This document shows positions 22,256-34,190 of a stretch of DNA of 64,000 bases, piece after piece. Within the stretch, counting starts at the first letter, position 1. Each line of letters begins with the position of its first letter. Source of the stretch: Otis tarda (Eukaryota > Chordata > Aves > Otidiformes > Otididae); NCBI GenBank assembly GCA_026413225.1, contig CM048552.1, positions 205,729,553 to 205,793,552 on the forward strand. Direction: 5' to 3'. The notes beneath the pieces are model-generated. The model saw nothing but the letters and a program-made list of their open reading frames with translations, made no database searches and was not told the origin of the DNA. The position numbers were made by a program, and so were the translations under genes.

Positions 22256-25200
22256 TTTCTTTTTGCTATTAATAGTAACACTTCCCCATCTGTATGGGAA
22301 TCCTCTGGCAAATGTGAATTTGGCATGTTTCACTGAGGTCTCTGAGGCAAACACATAAATGTAAAAGAGACTTACAGACCTAAGATTCTCATTAATAGAA
22401 GTATTTCAAAATCAGTGCCAATTACATTCAGTCTGCGATCTTCTCTGACAGCATAAACTGGAAAGCTTGTAGTTATTGGAATACATGATTACTTCATTAA
22501 CTTTTTAACTTAATAAATCAGAAAAAAGGGGAAAATCCTTTTATTTCCTTCAATTTATGGCCTTGAATGTGTAAAAATCTACAGTGAATTATCAAAGAAA
22601 AAAACCTCCCAAACTTGTAAATTAACCTTTCTCTCCCGTGTTCTGCAATAACCAAAATAATGTGGGATTTCTAACAAACAAAAATAACCATGGAATATGC
22701 AAAAGTATATTTTACTACATTTTGCTGCCAGATAGTGATTGCATTGGGAACTATTTTGTCCAGATGTTTTTTAGCTTGAATAGATTTGAAGAGAATTTCC
22801 TAAAATACATACTAGGAATGATTGATTATGTGGCACAATATGGTTCTTTTTTACTTGTATCAACACAAATCAAGAATTCCTTACTTCATAAATAGACAAG
22901 AGAACAGAGTCACGGATCTTCTACCCAAAGGGGAAAAAAAACCACAGCATGGTGTACAGCAATGTGAAAGAAAACACATGTGGTAAAACCAGTAGTTTAC
23001 AAGTATATGACTCCATATACAACATATATGAGCTACTTATAAAGAAAAACATTCATCTAAGGGCCAAGGGAATAGTTTAGGCACTTTCTTTAGACGGCGA
23101 TTTTTAACTTGAAAATTGTTGTTGATAGTCCCAATAAGTGAAAGCTAAGGAATCATTCATGGATTCTCATGATGCAGTGAATGTAAGCAAGGTCAAAGTG
23201 TGCTTTCATCCAAAATAATAGTTTGTATGTTAGATCTGACATGCCAACCCTTGAACCTGAGAGACTGAAAATCTTGGCAAGGTCGGGGTAATTCCACCAA
23301 TTTAGGAAAAAAAAAACGTTCTATTGCTCTGGATATTCTAAACTTCTGCCACAAATAAAATATAAGGGCTACAATAAAAGATTTAACTGAAGCAGATTAG
23401 AAGTGGAAAACAAGTGCTTTGCATATTTGTTCAATTTTCTCCTGCGCTTGTGAATTGCAAAATGTATTATTTCTTCTGTATAATCAGGCAATTCCCAGCT
23501 TTGTGTGAGTCTGTCATACATCGAGAGAAGGGAGAAAACCACTCTTCTGGAACAGGAAGAAGTGATTTTAAACTACAAAAATCAGTTAACCTTTTAACAT
23601 ATATTTTCCACTTAATCTTACCTCCAAAAAATGCTCTGCTTGCTGTTCTCGATCCAATTTTCTTGACGTTGTTGTAATCAGACCTATGAAAGAAGGATGA
23701 TATTTGATTGTCAATACACGTTGAAAAAGATATATCTCTATCGACCACGAGAAATAAATTCATTTTTCAAACACTCAAAGGGAAAGAATCTATTTGAAGG
23801 TCTATCAGACACAGATTTCTTGACATCTGTCAAGCATTTTCATTCTTAGTGCAGCCATTATGACTTTCTGAGTAACAATGAATCTTTAAAGAAAAATGCT
23901 GTGAGAAAAGTATCTGAAAAACAGTTAGCTGTGTATCTACAGTTAACATGCTACATTTATTACAGTGAACAAAAAAACTTAGTAAAGAATCACTATTTGT
24001 CTTATGATTAAGTGCTTCAACGAATCATTTGCATTTGACTGAAATCCTTCTATAAAAAACCTCATTAAAGATTTCAGAGTTCTCAAACAATTAATGGGAT
24101 AGGATGCTGATTACTTCCATGCCAAGAATACTTGACAAAGAAGGTTATTTCTGTAATAACTACTTGTATACATAATGATTTCCAAATGTAATCATTCTAA
24201 TGCATTAAAGGTTTTGTACGACAATTTCATCAATTTGTTCCATGCTCAAATTGAGCCTTTAAAATAAAGTACCCTTTACATGAGGATGATCAAGATATCT
24301 TTTTTTTTAAAAAAAAAGCAATGTACTTTCACAAATGATTAACCTCTTGTGAGATTTACACCAAGGAAAGAAAATGAAACACTTCCAAAGTTCCCTCAAG
24401 AAAAGTGATGCATATCTTCTATAAACATGGCTTAGTTTTTTATTTTGTTCCCACTAGAGATTTAAAGGGCAGATTTGAGTTTTCCCCCATATAAAATATT
24501 TCTTGCGATAGGAAAATACACCATGTGCTTGTTCTGTGACAGACTCTGACGAGTGTAAGGGGATCAACTTTTCCTAGAAATAAAGCTGCTTTTGGAGACA
24601 ATGCCAGTGGACAAAGTTGTTCTCAAGAATCTTTCATGTCTAAGACTACCAAGGAAGACAAGAAAATAAATACTACCTGGATCATCTTTTATACTTATTT
24701 ATTTAATCAGACCAGCCAAACATCTAAACACAAATCCATAATGACCCTAAATTCTTAAAAAAAATACCAGCAACATCTTACACCTACATAACAACTCTAG
24801 TTCCAGAAGGCTTCTACAGCTCCTTGTAACACTGTCTCCTTCTCCTTGGAGGAATAATTTTATCTATTTTGGTGAGAAGGGGGAAATATTACTTGAAGGG
24901 ATGGGATGAAATGAACAAAGGAAATCCACTCTCCTTCCAGTATTTCAGACTTGTTACAAGATCTACTAGAACACAGAAGCAACACCCAAGAGGAGGTCAC
25001 AGAAACCAGAGTGGATCATTGCAATCACATGCAAGAACCTGGTGCTGGCAAAAGGCTGAAAAACCAAAACAACTGGTATTGCTTGCATTGAGCAATTGCA
25101 AATATTCAAAACAGTTACACCACATGGGAGACATCTACTCACTGCATGACTTTAGACATGACAGCACAGATGACAAATTCGTGTCATTCTCACAAGATCC

Positions 25201-28200
25201 CCAAATGTCTAGAGAGACCGCAAAGATAGAGGGAAGAAGGTCCTGATTATGAAAGAAGTTCAGCCCAAATAAATTGATAAACATTTCAATTTTCAAATTT
25301 TCACCACATGCATGGTCACTCTGGATATTTATCAAGCACAACCTAACCACAGTAAGGAATATGATCATTTTTACATCATCTTCCACTTTCTTCCTTCCTA
25401 ATATGCCACCATGAACTCCATCTACTTTCTTCTTAACAAGAAATGTCTAGCTGTAAATGATAGAAGGTCTCTGTTCTTGTCATCTTCCTCAGGCAGATGA
25501 ACTCACATTCCTTTTGAAGACCAAGAGCTAACATCTGAAACTGAATATCACTGTCAGAATGAATAGTAATTGTTTTTCGTTGGTAAAACTAAAACAACAA
25601 CTACAACTATGACCACTGCTGCCGCTGCTGCTCCTCTTCCTCACAAAATTTTCTGTTATCATTACAGGGGTTTTTTGTTTTCCTTGTTTCAATGTAGAGC
25701 CTTTTGGACTGCAATAATGGCCAGAGTGCCTTCAGATCTTAATATCTTTCTAAAAGAGACCTACGAACATATGGCAAGTCTCTACGACAGAACTGCCTAT
25801 ACTTTAAACACAGCAGATCTTAACAGATTTAGCACCCAGATTTAACAGTCAGTCCTAAAGAGCAGGTAACCAGACCACCACCATCAGTTCTGCAGACCTG
25901 ATCCTGAAGTATAGTGCTAGCAGAGCTAGTTGATTTTGCTCTAAAGACAACTCTACATACAACTGCCACTTCTGGGCAGTTTCATTAGATTGTTACAACA
26001 CTCTATAGAAATAATTGGCCATTTGTGTGCACAGTCATGAGGCCTCTAGTTTCCATTCCTGTTCTCTGAGGAACTCTCCCATCTGACACTCATGATGGCC
26101 TCATTGCAGTCTCCTGGCTTCTCACTTCCACACGCATTCCTGAAGTCACGGATAGATCACACTACACACCCCTACTGTTTAAAAGATGACTATACATAAA
26201 ACTGGATCTCAACTACTTGATACTAATATTTATTTAATTATGGTCTTGTGTTAGTATAGATACGAATCTGGCCCTTTGAAATCATCAAATTGTGTTTCAA
26301 CGAATTCTGTTTCGGATCATTCCAGTTATGTCTAAGACTACTCACAGCTTTACCACTCCAGTCTCAAATAAATTAATTTCATGGGTTTTATGAAAACCTT
26401 GCTGTCTCCCTCCCTCCTGCATTCAGTACTCCATACCATACATACATAATAATAGTAATATTTAGCAGGATATAGAACTTTAATTTTGAGAAACTTGGCT
26501 TTGCAGAAGAGAATATACTCCAGTTTTAGTTTTTCTCTAATTGTATTAAATCGTCATACTTTGTTATGGTGTAAAGGTATTAGCTCAAGAAAATATCTCA
26601 CAGAGAAAAATAAACCTAAAGAAATTGTGTTAGGCTGCATTTCTGTTTATGATATAAAATTTCAAGGGGACAATGACAAAAAAAATGACCTTTTTTTTTT
26701 TCCTGTCTTCAATATGTGCCCTAGCTCTTCCAGACACAGCCATATGGACAACTGTCCAAAGCCAGCTGGGAAATACGGCACGCCTTTCTCACAAAACAGT
26801 CAGAAACACTAACAAGCTTCAAATGTCATAGCACACCTCTCAAACGGTTTATCTCAAATTTCCAGGGAAACATCATGATCTTGCTAAGGACAGGAGATAC
26901 TTATAACTGTGATGATTCCTTAAGAATAGCCATGAAAGTGAAGAGGAAAACTGGATCTGATAGAAAAGTTATTTACAATAAAGTCAACAGCTCACAAGTA
27001 AGGTTATAGGATGCTGTTCCCAGCTTTTCTACAATACTTGTTACTTTGGCTACTGGAGTACTTTTCCCACCCTCATAAAGGAATAATGACTGTTCTCCTC
27101 CCATTGCAGAGTTCGGAAGTGCTGGAAGGTGAATGAGCTCACCCCACACAACACGTCTCATTATACTGCAGGACACGGCAACAAGTTCCAGCTGACACTG
27201 ACTGGGGAACACCCTTCCAACACCTCACTGCACACTAGATAGGATCATCATCCTCTTCTGCATCATTCCCCTCTAAAAGGAAGCTCAGTATGTGGACGGA
27301 GAGGGAATAGCAGTGTCTTTCACCCCATCACCTTATAATCTGATGGGAGAACCAGAGATTTGGGGTGGGCAACAAGGCAGATCTGCCTTACAGCTTAGGT
27401 GCAGACAGTGACATAGAAGAAAGAACAAGACCAACAGTGAGAAATCCTGACAATTTAACCAATACATCAGCCTATACAATCTTCAGCCAATGCATCATCT
27501 TGGAAACAAATCACCAGTTATTAGGGCTCAGACATGTGATCAAGACGTTTCAGCAACACTTAGCAGTGATGCTTGGGATAATGCTTTCAGCACATCACAG
27601 ACGCAAAGTGAAAAAAATAAAGTAGATCAGTGAAAGAGATCAAAACCCACAAGCTAGTTCACATTTGCAATGAATGAAGCATGCAGTTACTAGAGTGCAA
27701 ATGAGGGAACGTAACTTATTAGTAAACATTAACTTGATCATAGGTCTGATGTCTTAGAATTAACACCAAGTATGTCCTTGGATGCACGTCTTTGTACGTC
27801 TGTGTGTGTATAGATGATTGAAGAGGACATAAAATCAGGAACAGCTATGAATTCAACAGTATGACTAATGCTTTATAATCATTTTTTGTAGAAAATTGCA
27901 TCTTTACTCATAATAAAGCCAGCAAATCTGAAAGAGAGAGCAGTAGCTTGTTAGTTCTATTGTGTCAGCTAAGGTCTGCTTTGTTATTCAAAAGTGGTAT
28001 AACAGTCTGTCTCAAACGGAGTCTTTTGTGATATATTGTATTTTTTTGAAAAGTTGTTCTGCTCGGATGCTTAAGCTTGTGGCTCTGCTAAATGTCTGTA
28101 TCTGAAGAATACCCCAAAGTACACATCGCTCCTCGCTCTCTGATGATATGCAGGTAACAGACTCAACCCAGTGCAATTCCACTGCAATCAAAGAAGCTCC

Positions 28201-28960
28201 ATAAATTTATGCTACCTAAGAATCTCTCTCAAATTAATGTAATCTCTGCAGTTTTATTTTTAGACAAGAATACATGCAAAAATCACAGAAAATTATTAAC
28301 TTATTTAACATAAACAAATCAAGGCAAACAAATTTATATTCAAATGTAATTTGAGGCCAACATCTTTAATTTTAAATGTTCGGCAACTATATTTCCATTT
28401 GAATATCAAAATTGTTCCTTCCTCAGGAGGTTGTGATACTGTCATGTAATCCTAGCAGAGCTCCAAAATTTAATTTGAATTCTGACATTTTTGCCAATCT
28501 TTAGCAAAGTTTGTTTTTACACTAGTGGAAATATAAATATATTTTATAGGATGGCGTAAAGCTAACAGATATGCGTATGTGTATGGTTATTTTTATTATT
28601 TAATTGATAAGAAAGGTGGGATAACATGCAAGCAGGATGAGAATATTGAGAAATGGAGACAGAGTAAAAGCAAATAGCGACTTTTCAAATCTTAGGTGAA
28701 TTTGATGCTGATCAAAGTAAAGGTCACAACAGAAGATGGGGGAAATAATGTCAAAAGTGCACTAGCCCAAATTGTCATCTGAGGATCATGTATTTATTGG
28801 ACAACACTATTTTATACATTACACAAATTATCAACTAGAGAGCCGCATAGACTATACACATAAGCCTTAACTTATATACTGGAAAAGTTAAGTGTTTCTT
28901 TGTTTTCTTAACACTTTCTGTTCCAGAAAACTCCAGGCATTTCCTGACCCTGTTCCTGCA
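22256..28960. other. Unique AT-rich non-coding DNA
   Basis: No gene, RNA or transposon is recognisable over about 6.7 kb. G+C is low, A and T homopolymers are frequent, and open frames are short with no family resemblance. A 20-bp T9A9 palindrome at 24299-24318 is listed separately. A T11 run lies near 26692. Confidence 0.55.
24299..24318. repeat. Perfect 20-bp palindrome C-T9-A9-G
   Basis: Nine T are followed directly by nine A with C and G at the ends, exactly self-complementary. T-tract/A-tract junctions stiffen or bend DNA and exclude nucleosomes. This may mark a nucleosome-free spot or only be low-complexity sequence. Confidence 0.9.
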
Positions 28961-28989
28961 GTCAGAAAGGGTGATGGCACCTGGGCAAA

Positions 28990-29105
28990 TGTAAACCTGC
29001 CTGCTAACTCTGCATTCAATGCTTTAATTAGAGCAGCCAGTTGCCAGTTAGGATTTTCCAATTGAATAATCCATGCTCTGCCTTCAATTAGCTCTCCTGT
29101 CTCAC
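28990..29105. promoter_or_regulatory. Candidate conserved non-coding element with homeodomain cores
   Basis: A complex, non-repetitive block carries TAATTA (29025-29030), a CCAATTG and a TCAATTAGC within 80 bp, interleaved with GCCAGTTGCCAGTT and flanked by AT-rich plain sequence. This mix of homeodomain cores and high-complexity spacers is typical of vertebrate developmental enhancers. Conservation could not be tested, so the call is inference. Confidence 0.25.
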
Positions 29106-29160
29106 AGAATGGTCCTCACACAAATAAAACCTCTGTGTGCCTAAGGTGATAGACCACGCT

Positions 29161-29229
29161 ATACAAGTACATACATATATACAAGTATATATGTATATAC
29201 AAGTATGAGTATGTATATGTATGTGTGTG
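29161..29229 (+). repeat. ATACAAGTAT-type minisatellite grading into GTAT/GT microsatellite
   Basis: Three imperfect units of roughly 18 bp, each containing TACAAGTA, are followed by GTATATGTATGTGTGTG. It is low complexity and likely variable in length. Confidence 0.8.
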
Positions 29230-32200
29230 ACATTTTACATATAACCAGTGAAATGAATGTTACAAATTATCCTAAAATGTACAATTTACAGAGGTATATT
29301 TAGCTCTGAGGTTTACCAATGTTCATTCTTTCAATATACATGCATTATTTGAAATATTTGTCTTAAAAAGAAGTTAATTCGTGGACTTACACAGTCACAG
29401 AAGAAGAATTCACCAAGGGCTGTTAAACACAAAGGCTATGGAAGAGGAAATTTCTGAGCACTGGATAGCCTGAACAACATTGCTATGGGTTTACTTCTTC
29501 TGATGCTTATGCTCTACACATCCAGATCAGCCTACAGCTATAGGTGTGATAGTGAACTAAACTGACCTTTGGCTTAGAAGAAATTCACATATTTTTCAAT
29601 ACTATGGCACTTAGGGACCAGAAATCAGTTTGCCACAGGCTATTTTCTAACACAGATTGAATTTCCCTAATATGGCTATGAAGCCAAGGAGAGTTCAATA
29701 GCCTTCTCCTTACGAAATTAAATTATTTTCCTTCAACCTGTGAATGGATAACCTTACCTGAGCTGTTTCCTGAAGTACTGCTTAAAAGATAACAGAATCT
29801 GGTATGGAGAGACAGCATATTTTACTGCTGGATGTGTTGCAAATTTTACTCTGGATGGGTTACAAATGTTATGGTACAAAGATTATTTTTTTTAATGAAA
29901 TTTTAAAGAACTCTCATTAATTTCTCATTTGCAAACTTTGTTTAGATTAAATATGAAAAGAGTATACGACAGGAAAGAAGTGGGCTAAAGTACAAGAAGT
30001 CCAATACGTTCCTCTGTTTTAAACCAAAGGCTGACTGCCTTCATAGAGACAGGAAGGTGAGGAGGAAAGTAATGTCTTCCCCTTCCCCAGCAAAGGACCA
30101 ACAGGATACAACTTACTCCATATTTTACTGTCCATTATGAAATCATCCCTTTTATTTTCCTGTCTTGCATATTCATTAAAAATATTTAATTAAAAAAATA
30201 CAATTGTAGGATGGGTTAGAAGTAAGACTAGGGAGTTCAGGTTATTACACAGGGTTTGATTGAAATCTCAGAATATACGGCCTGGCTGCAAGTCATAGCA
30301 GTACGTGCTTTACACGCTCTCTGCTTGCAGTGTTGGGGTCTTTGACCAGGACAGCCAGGCAGCAAAGGACCATACGGGTCAGGGCTTATACACCACACCC
30401 ACACAGAGATGGTCTGGATGGATTAGCTGAGTTCTCATCTCAAAGCTTTCCAGTCCCTGGTTGCTGAGAGAAACTTTCTCCTCATTAAGATACCGATCCT
30501 CATCTTCAAAGGAAACAATTTTGAAACGGAAACAAGAATATAAAATGAGAGAGCTTTCTCCACAGAGTTCTCGTGCCCCGTGAGATGCTTTGAACATCCT
30601 GCAACACTGAAGCTATCTTGTCACAGTCCAAAGTGGATGCAGTTCTCAATGTGCCTTTCTCAAATAATGTAAATAACAAGGATATAGAAAGAAAACCACA
30701 TGAAGATATCAAAGAAAACGTTCTGTAGAGTTACCCTTGAAAGCTCTGCTTGGGGAGAAAAATGCCTTGGGATTGTTTGCTGAAAATATGGGTCTTTTAA
30801 CCCAACCAGTCAAACAGACAAAAGGAATAAGTAAAACAAACACTGCTTTTCCAAAAACGCTCCACAAATTCAGCAACTGGTTATATTCACTGCTTGTTCA
30901 CTAGAGCCCCTAGGCTGGATTTGCAGAAATTCATATGGGAATGTATGGATTTACTGATTAGTTTACTAAAAATCTTAAATATTTATTAACAGTACACACA
31001 AAGGTATGAACACAGTCTTTTCATACATATACTGAACATCAAAAAAAAGTACACATCTACTGAGAAATACAGCCATCAGCTGTTAACTGTCCTGCTACTC
31101 TTTGAAAGTAAATTTAGGACATCTGATGTAAAAAAAGAGGCAGACGCAATAAGCAGTATTAGGATTTTCCACCATATATTCAGGAAAGTAAAACCACTGT
31201 ATATTCGTAACCACAGAAATGTCGAAATGAACTGCAATAACCAGGGTAATTTTATTACCCACAGGCAGTGAGAGGCGTTGTAAACACTCTAACAGCACAT
31301 TCATCTCCTGCAATAAATTAGGGATCGACAAAATGAAATTGAATTTCAAAGATAAATGATAGAAAACGATGTACATTTTACTTGGAGATGTAAACAAACA
31401 TATCATTTTATATAATTACACATGTAAACCTCTAATTTAGAAAGTCTGTATTCTGATCTAAATGAATGATACGTCATTGAACAAGAAAGAGATTCCACCA
31501 GGCAAGCCTGTGCAATTACATGGAGGACTGCTGCCTTATTGTTTTTCCTGAGGTGACAATGAGAGTGAAATGACCTCTTTGAAACAAACTGGGTATAAAA
31601 AATAATTGCTTTTAAAAACAGTTATGTTTTCTAATGTGTGGTTATGTATGAAAAAAAAAAAGGAGAAGCCAAAGCAAAACCTTTTTATTCCTATTTGATT
31701 GTCCCTTCTGTTTCTCGTTAGAGTTCCTTCAGCTTATTGCTGAAAATACCACAACTCTGCACAAAATGCAGAGCAAACATTTACTTCAATGAAGAATCTG
31801 GATTATGGTTTCCTTTAAAGGCAGATTCTGTCTTTTTTTGTTCTTTGAATCTGTTTAAAATGACAATATGGCGTGCCAGTCTGTTCAGCCTGGAGGAACG
31901 GGGGACTCGGAGGGACTCCCTTTCATCCCTTCAAAACTCAGCCAGCACAGTCCTCAGCAACTGCAGGCAAATCCACCACTCTCCTATAAATTTCTCTCCA
32001 TTTTAAAAGTGGCCAGGTTTGCTGTTCCCTGTACTGCTCCTGGAAGGTTGTCTGGGAACATGACAACATTGTTGAACGCCCCTGGTTTCCAGACAGAGTG
32101 TGTTTATAAGCAACTTGCACTGCCATTTTGGTCAACTAAACATGCCAGGGTCCTTTGGCTTCCTCTCACCTAATGAATTTGGCATTGCCCCTCCTGCACT

Positions 32201-32649
32201 GCAGTTTCGGCCCTCATCCCTCCTAAACTTCATGGATGGAGGCTGAACGCCGCGTTCCAGATAACATCTACACAGCTCCGCTAAAGCAGCCTAATTATTG
32301 CCTCCAGTGATGCACGTCTATAGCAGGGAGTGGCAATCTTGTTACTAGTCCCCAAATGCACCATTTTGTTTACTATGCTAAGGAATTTTTACTCTTTGAA
32401 CACTCAGGGATCCTTTATTTCTTCTTTTTTTCCCCTAACCTCTCCTGTTTGGATGATGCCTGCTAAGTCTGGATCAGAGCAAACTCCCACTTTGAAGCCA
32501 GCCTCATTCAATAAACCACCAAAAAATATCATTTGTCTAGCCAATACTTGAAATAATCTCTTAATGTGTGCCCTTCAGCATCTAAATTCCTCTTTCAAGA
32601 CTCATCATTTTTATTTCCTCTTTAGCCATACCCATATGCACATATCAAT
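29230..32649. other. Unique non-coding DNA with a possible CR1 scrap
   Basis: No gene is recognisable. A short possible CR1 relic at 31881-31925 is listed separately. 32000-32330 is somewhat richer in G+C than its surroundings and carries a few CpGs (AACGCCGCG near 32250), but lacks other promoter features. Confidence 0.5.
31881..31925 (+). mobile_element. Possible short CR1 fragment
   Basis: CTGTTCAGCCTGGAG (31881-31895) is identical over 15 bases to the clear CR1 copy at 21740-22255 and continues with weaker GA-rich similarity. It would be a scrap of the CR1 3' part on the plus strand. The match is short enough for chance to be possible. Confidence 0.35.
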
Positions 32650-32985
32650 TTGACTATTAATCTCCATGTCCTCGTACCTCATAAATTCTGCAGTGCAACC
32701 ATATCAAATGCATTACTGAAGTCCATGTAGATGACACATAGAGCCTTTCTCAGAACATCATTTATCTTATCGATGACATTAAGGTAGGCTGATACAATTT
32801 ACTTATCGTACACCCATGAGCACTTTTATCCCATTCTCTATTTATTTCCATGGTTTTAATTATACTGTCCTTCAAAATACATTCAAAAGCCTTGCTATAG
32901 GCAGAGGTCAGGCAAATAGGTCTGTAACTGCAAGGCTTATTTCTTCACCCTGTCTTCCTGCTGTTTACCACTGACATTGTATTTG
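32650..32985 (-). pseudogene. Ancient CR1-like LINE reverse-transcriptase fragment, broken
   Basis: On the minus strand this encodes two landmarks of CR1/L2-type reverse transcriptases in the correct order. First comes a YRPICLTS block with SKAFE and ILKDSI just after it (32912-32926 is YRPIC). About 60 codons later comes IYMDFSNAFDMV (32698-32732), matching the family motif around YLDFSKAFDxV that contains the first catalytic aspartate of the RT palm. Between them is a stretch resembling the usual QHGFxxGKSCLTNL region (SAHGCTISKLYQ). At least one frameshift separates the blocks and several in-frame stops are present, including a TGA before the YRPIC block. It is long dead and much older than the CR1 at 21.7 kb. 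It could belong to CR1 or the related L2/L3 clade. Confidence 0.8.
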
Positions 32986-33779
32986 TTATCTCCTAATTCT
33001 ACGGTTCAAGTCCCAGATTTGATAATACCCCTCAATAGTTACTTGCTACAGTTCACTTTAAGGCGTTGGTTCTTTCACATTCCTGGAGTGGAGGTTATTG
33101 TAGTTATTCTTACTTGCAAAAAGAGTGATGGCAGTGAGTTGGATTTGGCCAGGAAGAAGCCAAATTGCAAAAAGCTGCGGACAGCAGGACGCAGTCTGCA
33201 AACCTGCTTGTATCAAACCACAGCTACCACCTGACTGTGCTGACTCTGGACCATAGATATCTCCAGGCATCCCTGTGAAGCTGCTCAACGCAGGTGGGAT
33301 GAAGCTACTGTTCAAATCGCAGCCCCAAAAAGCCGTGCCTCAAAAACGATCCCTCAGGGACAGGGTGATAGAGTCACCATCAAACACCCAGAGTCTGCAA
33401 TCCACAGTTGCAGTTCTTAAATGAAAAGACTGATAATACTCAAAGTGTCAAAGCTGCTCTGGCTCCTCCAGCACAACTGGTGGGCAATTTCTCCACCATG
33501 TCACCGTAGCCTGAGTCATCACTCAGGGCTGTGATGTTGTGAAACAACTCAGAAATGCCCTTGAGGGACTGTCATGCAGGGGCTTAACTCTCCTAAAATA
33601 CTTCACACAGAAGTTCACAGTTTGCGGGATAAGGAGGTTTTCAAGTTCAAATCCTTTATTTAGGCTTAAATGAATACATAGGAATAGAAATAGCATTTGT
33701 ATCTTCTTTTGTTTTCTTCCCTTAAAAAGTGCAGTGCCATCTAAAAACCTAATTGCTAATACAATGCCTCAGCACAGAT
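32986..33779. other. Unique non-coding DNA
   Basis: The stretch is of mixed composition with no recognisable gene or repeat beyond the LINE relic at its left edge, which may extend a little further in diverged form. A GGTTCAAGTCC string near 33004 resembles a tRNA B box but has no cloverleaf around it. Confidence 0.5.
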
Positions 33780-34190
33780 TTTAACATCCCCCTGCATCGC
33801 TTCCATTTTCAGGGAGAAATTACAGAATTCTATTTGGGTTATAATTAGCATATAATTATTACTGGCAGGAATAGCTATAAATATATATAACTGGTGGCTA
33901 GCTTAGTAACCAGCACATATTATAATTATACAATTTTCTTTAATTTTTTTTTTGTGCACAAAGGCCTCATAATTCTGCAAAAGCAACGACTGAGCCTAAC
34001 TAGGCTCTGGTTATAATTTATGGTAATTAATTTCACTGTTTGCAAGAAAGAAGACTTAAATAACGTCCGCGGCGGGGGTAGTTGGTGCCATTTTCAGTGG
34101 AAAGGGGCTATGCAAATACTCTGCACCTCGGACCTGAATACCTAATGAATTATTGTTCAATCTCTTTCTCTGGCGGAAAAAATAATAATA
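33780..34190. promoter_or_regulatory. Candidate enhancer-like block rich in TAAT and POU motifs with a small CpG cluster
   Basis: The left part carries repeated TAATTA/ATAATTA cores around 33840-33930. The middle has GGTAATTAATTT near 34021. The right part has TCCGCGGCGGGGG (34067-34079) followed by an exact POU octamer ATGCAAAT at 34110-34117 and CCTAATGAATTATTG. Away from two short T runs it is complex sequence and matches no repeat I know. A CpG-bearing GC box in such AT-rich DNA is unusual. Enhancer status is inference, since conservation and chromatin data are not available here. Confidence 0.25.

Noticed and set aside
25680-25845. Exon-like segment after a CAATGTAG acceptor-like site
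   Set aside because: The frame is short, crosses no recognisable domain and lacks a good donor. The acceptor-like string is weak.
32990-33030. Possible tRNA B box (GGTTCAAGTCC)
   Set aside because: The flanking bases do not pair into T, anticodon or acceptor stems, and there is no A box at the right distance.
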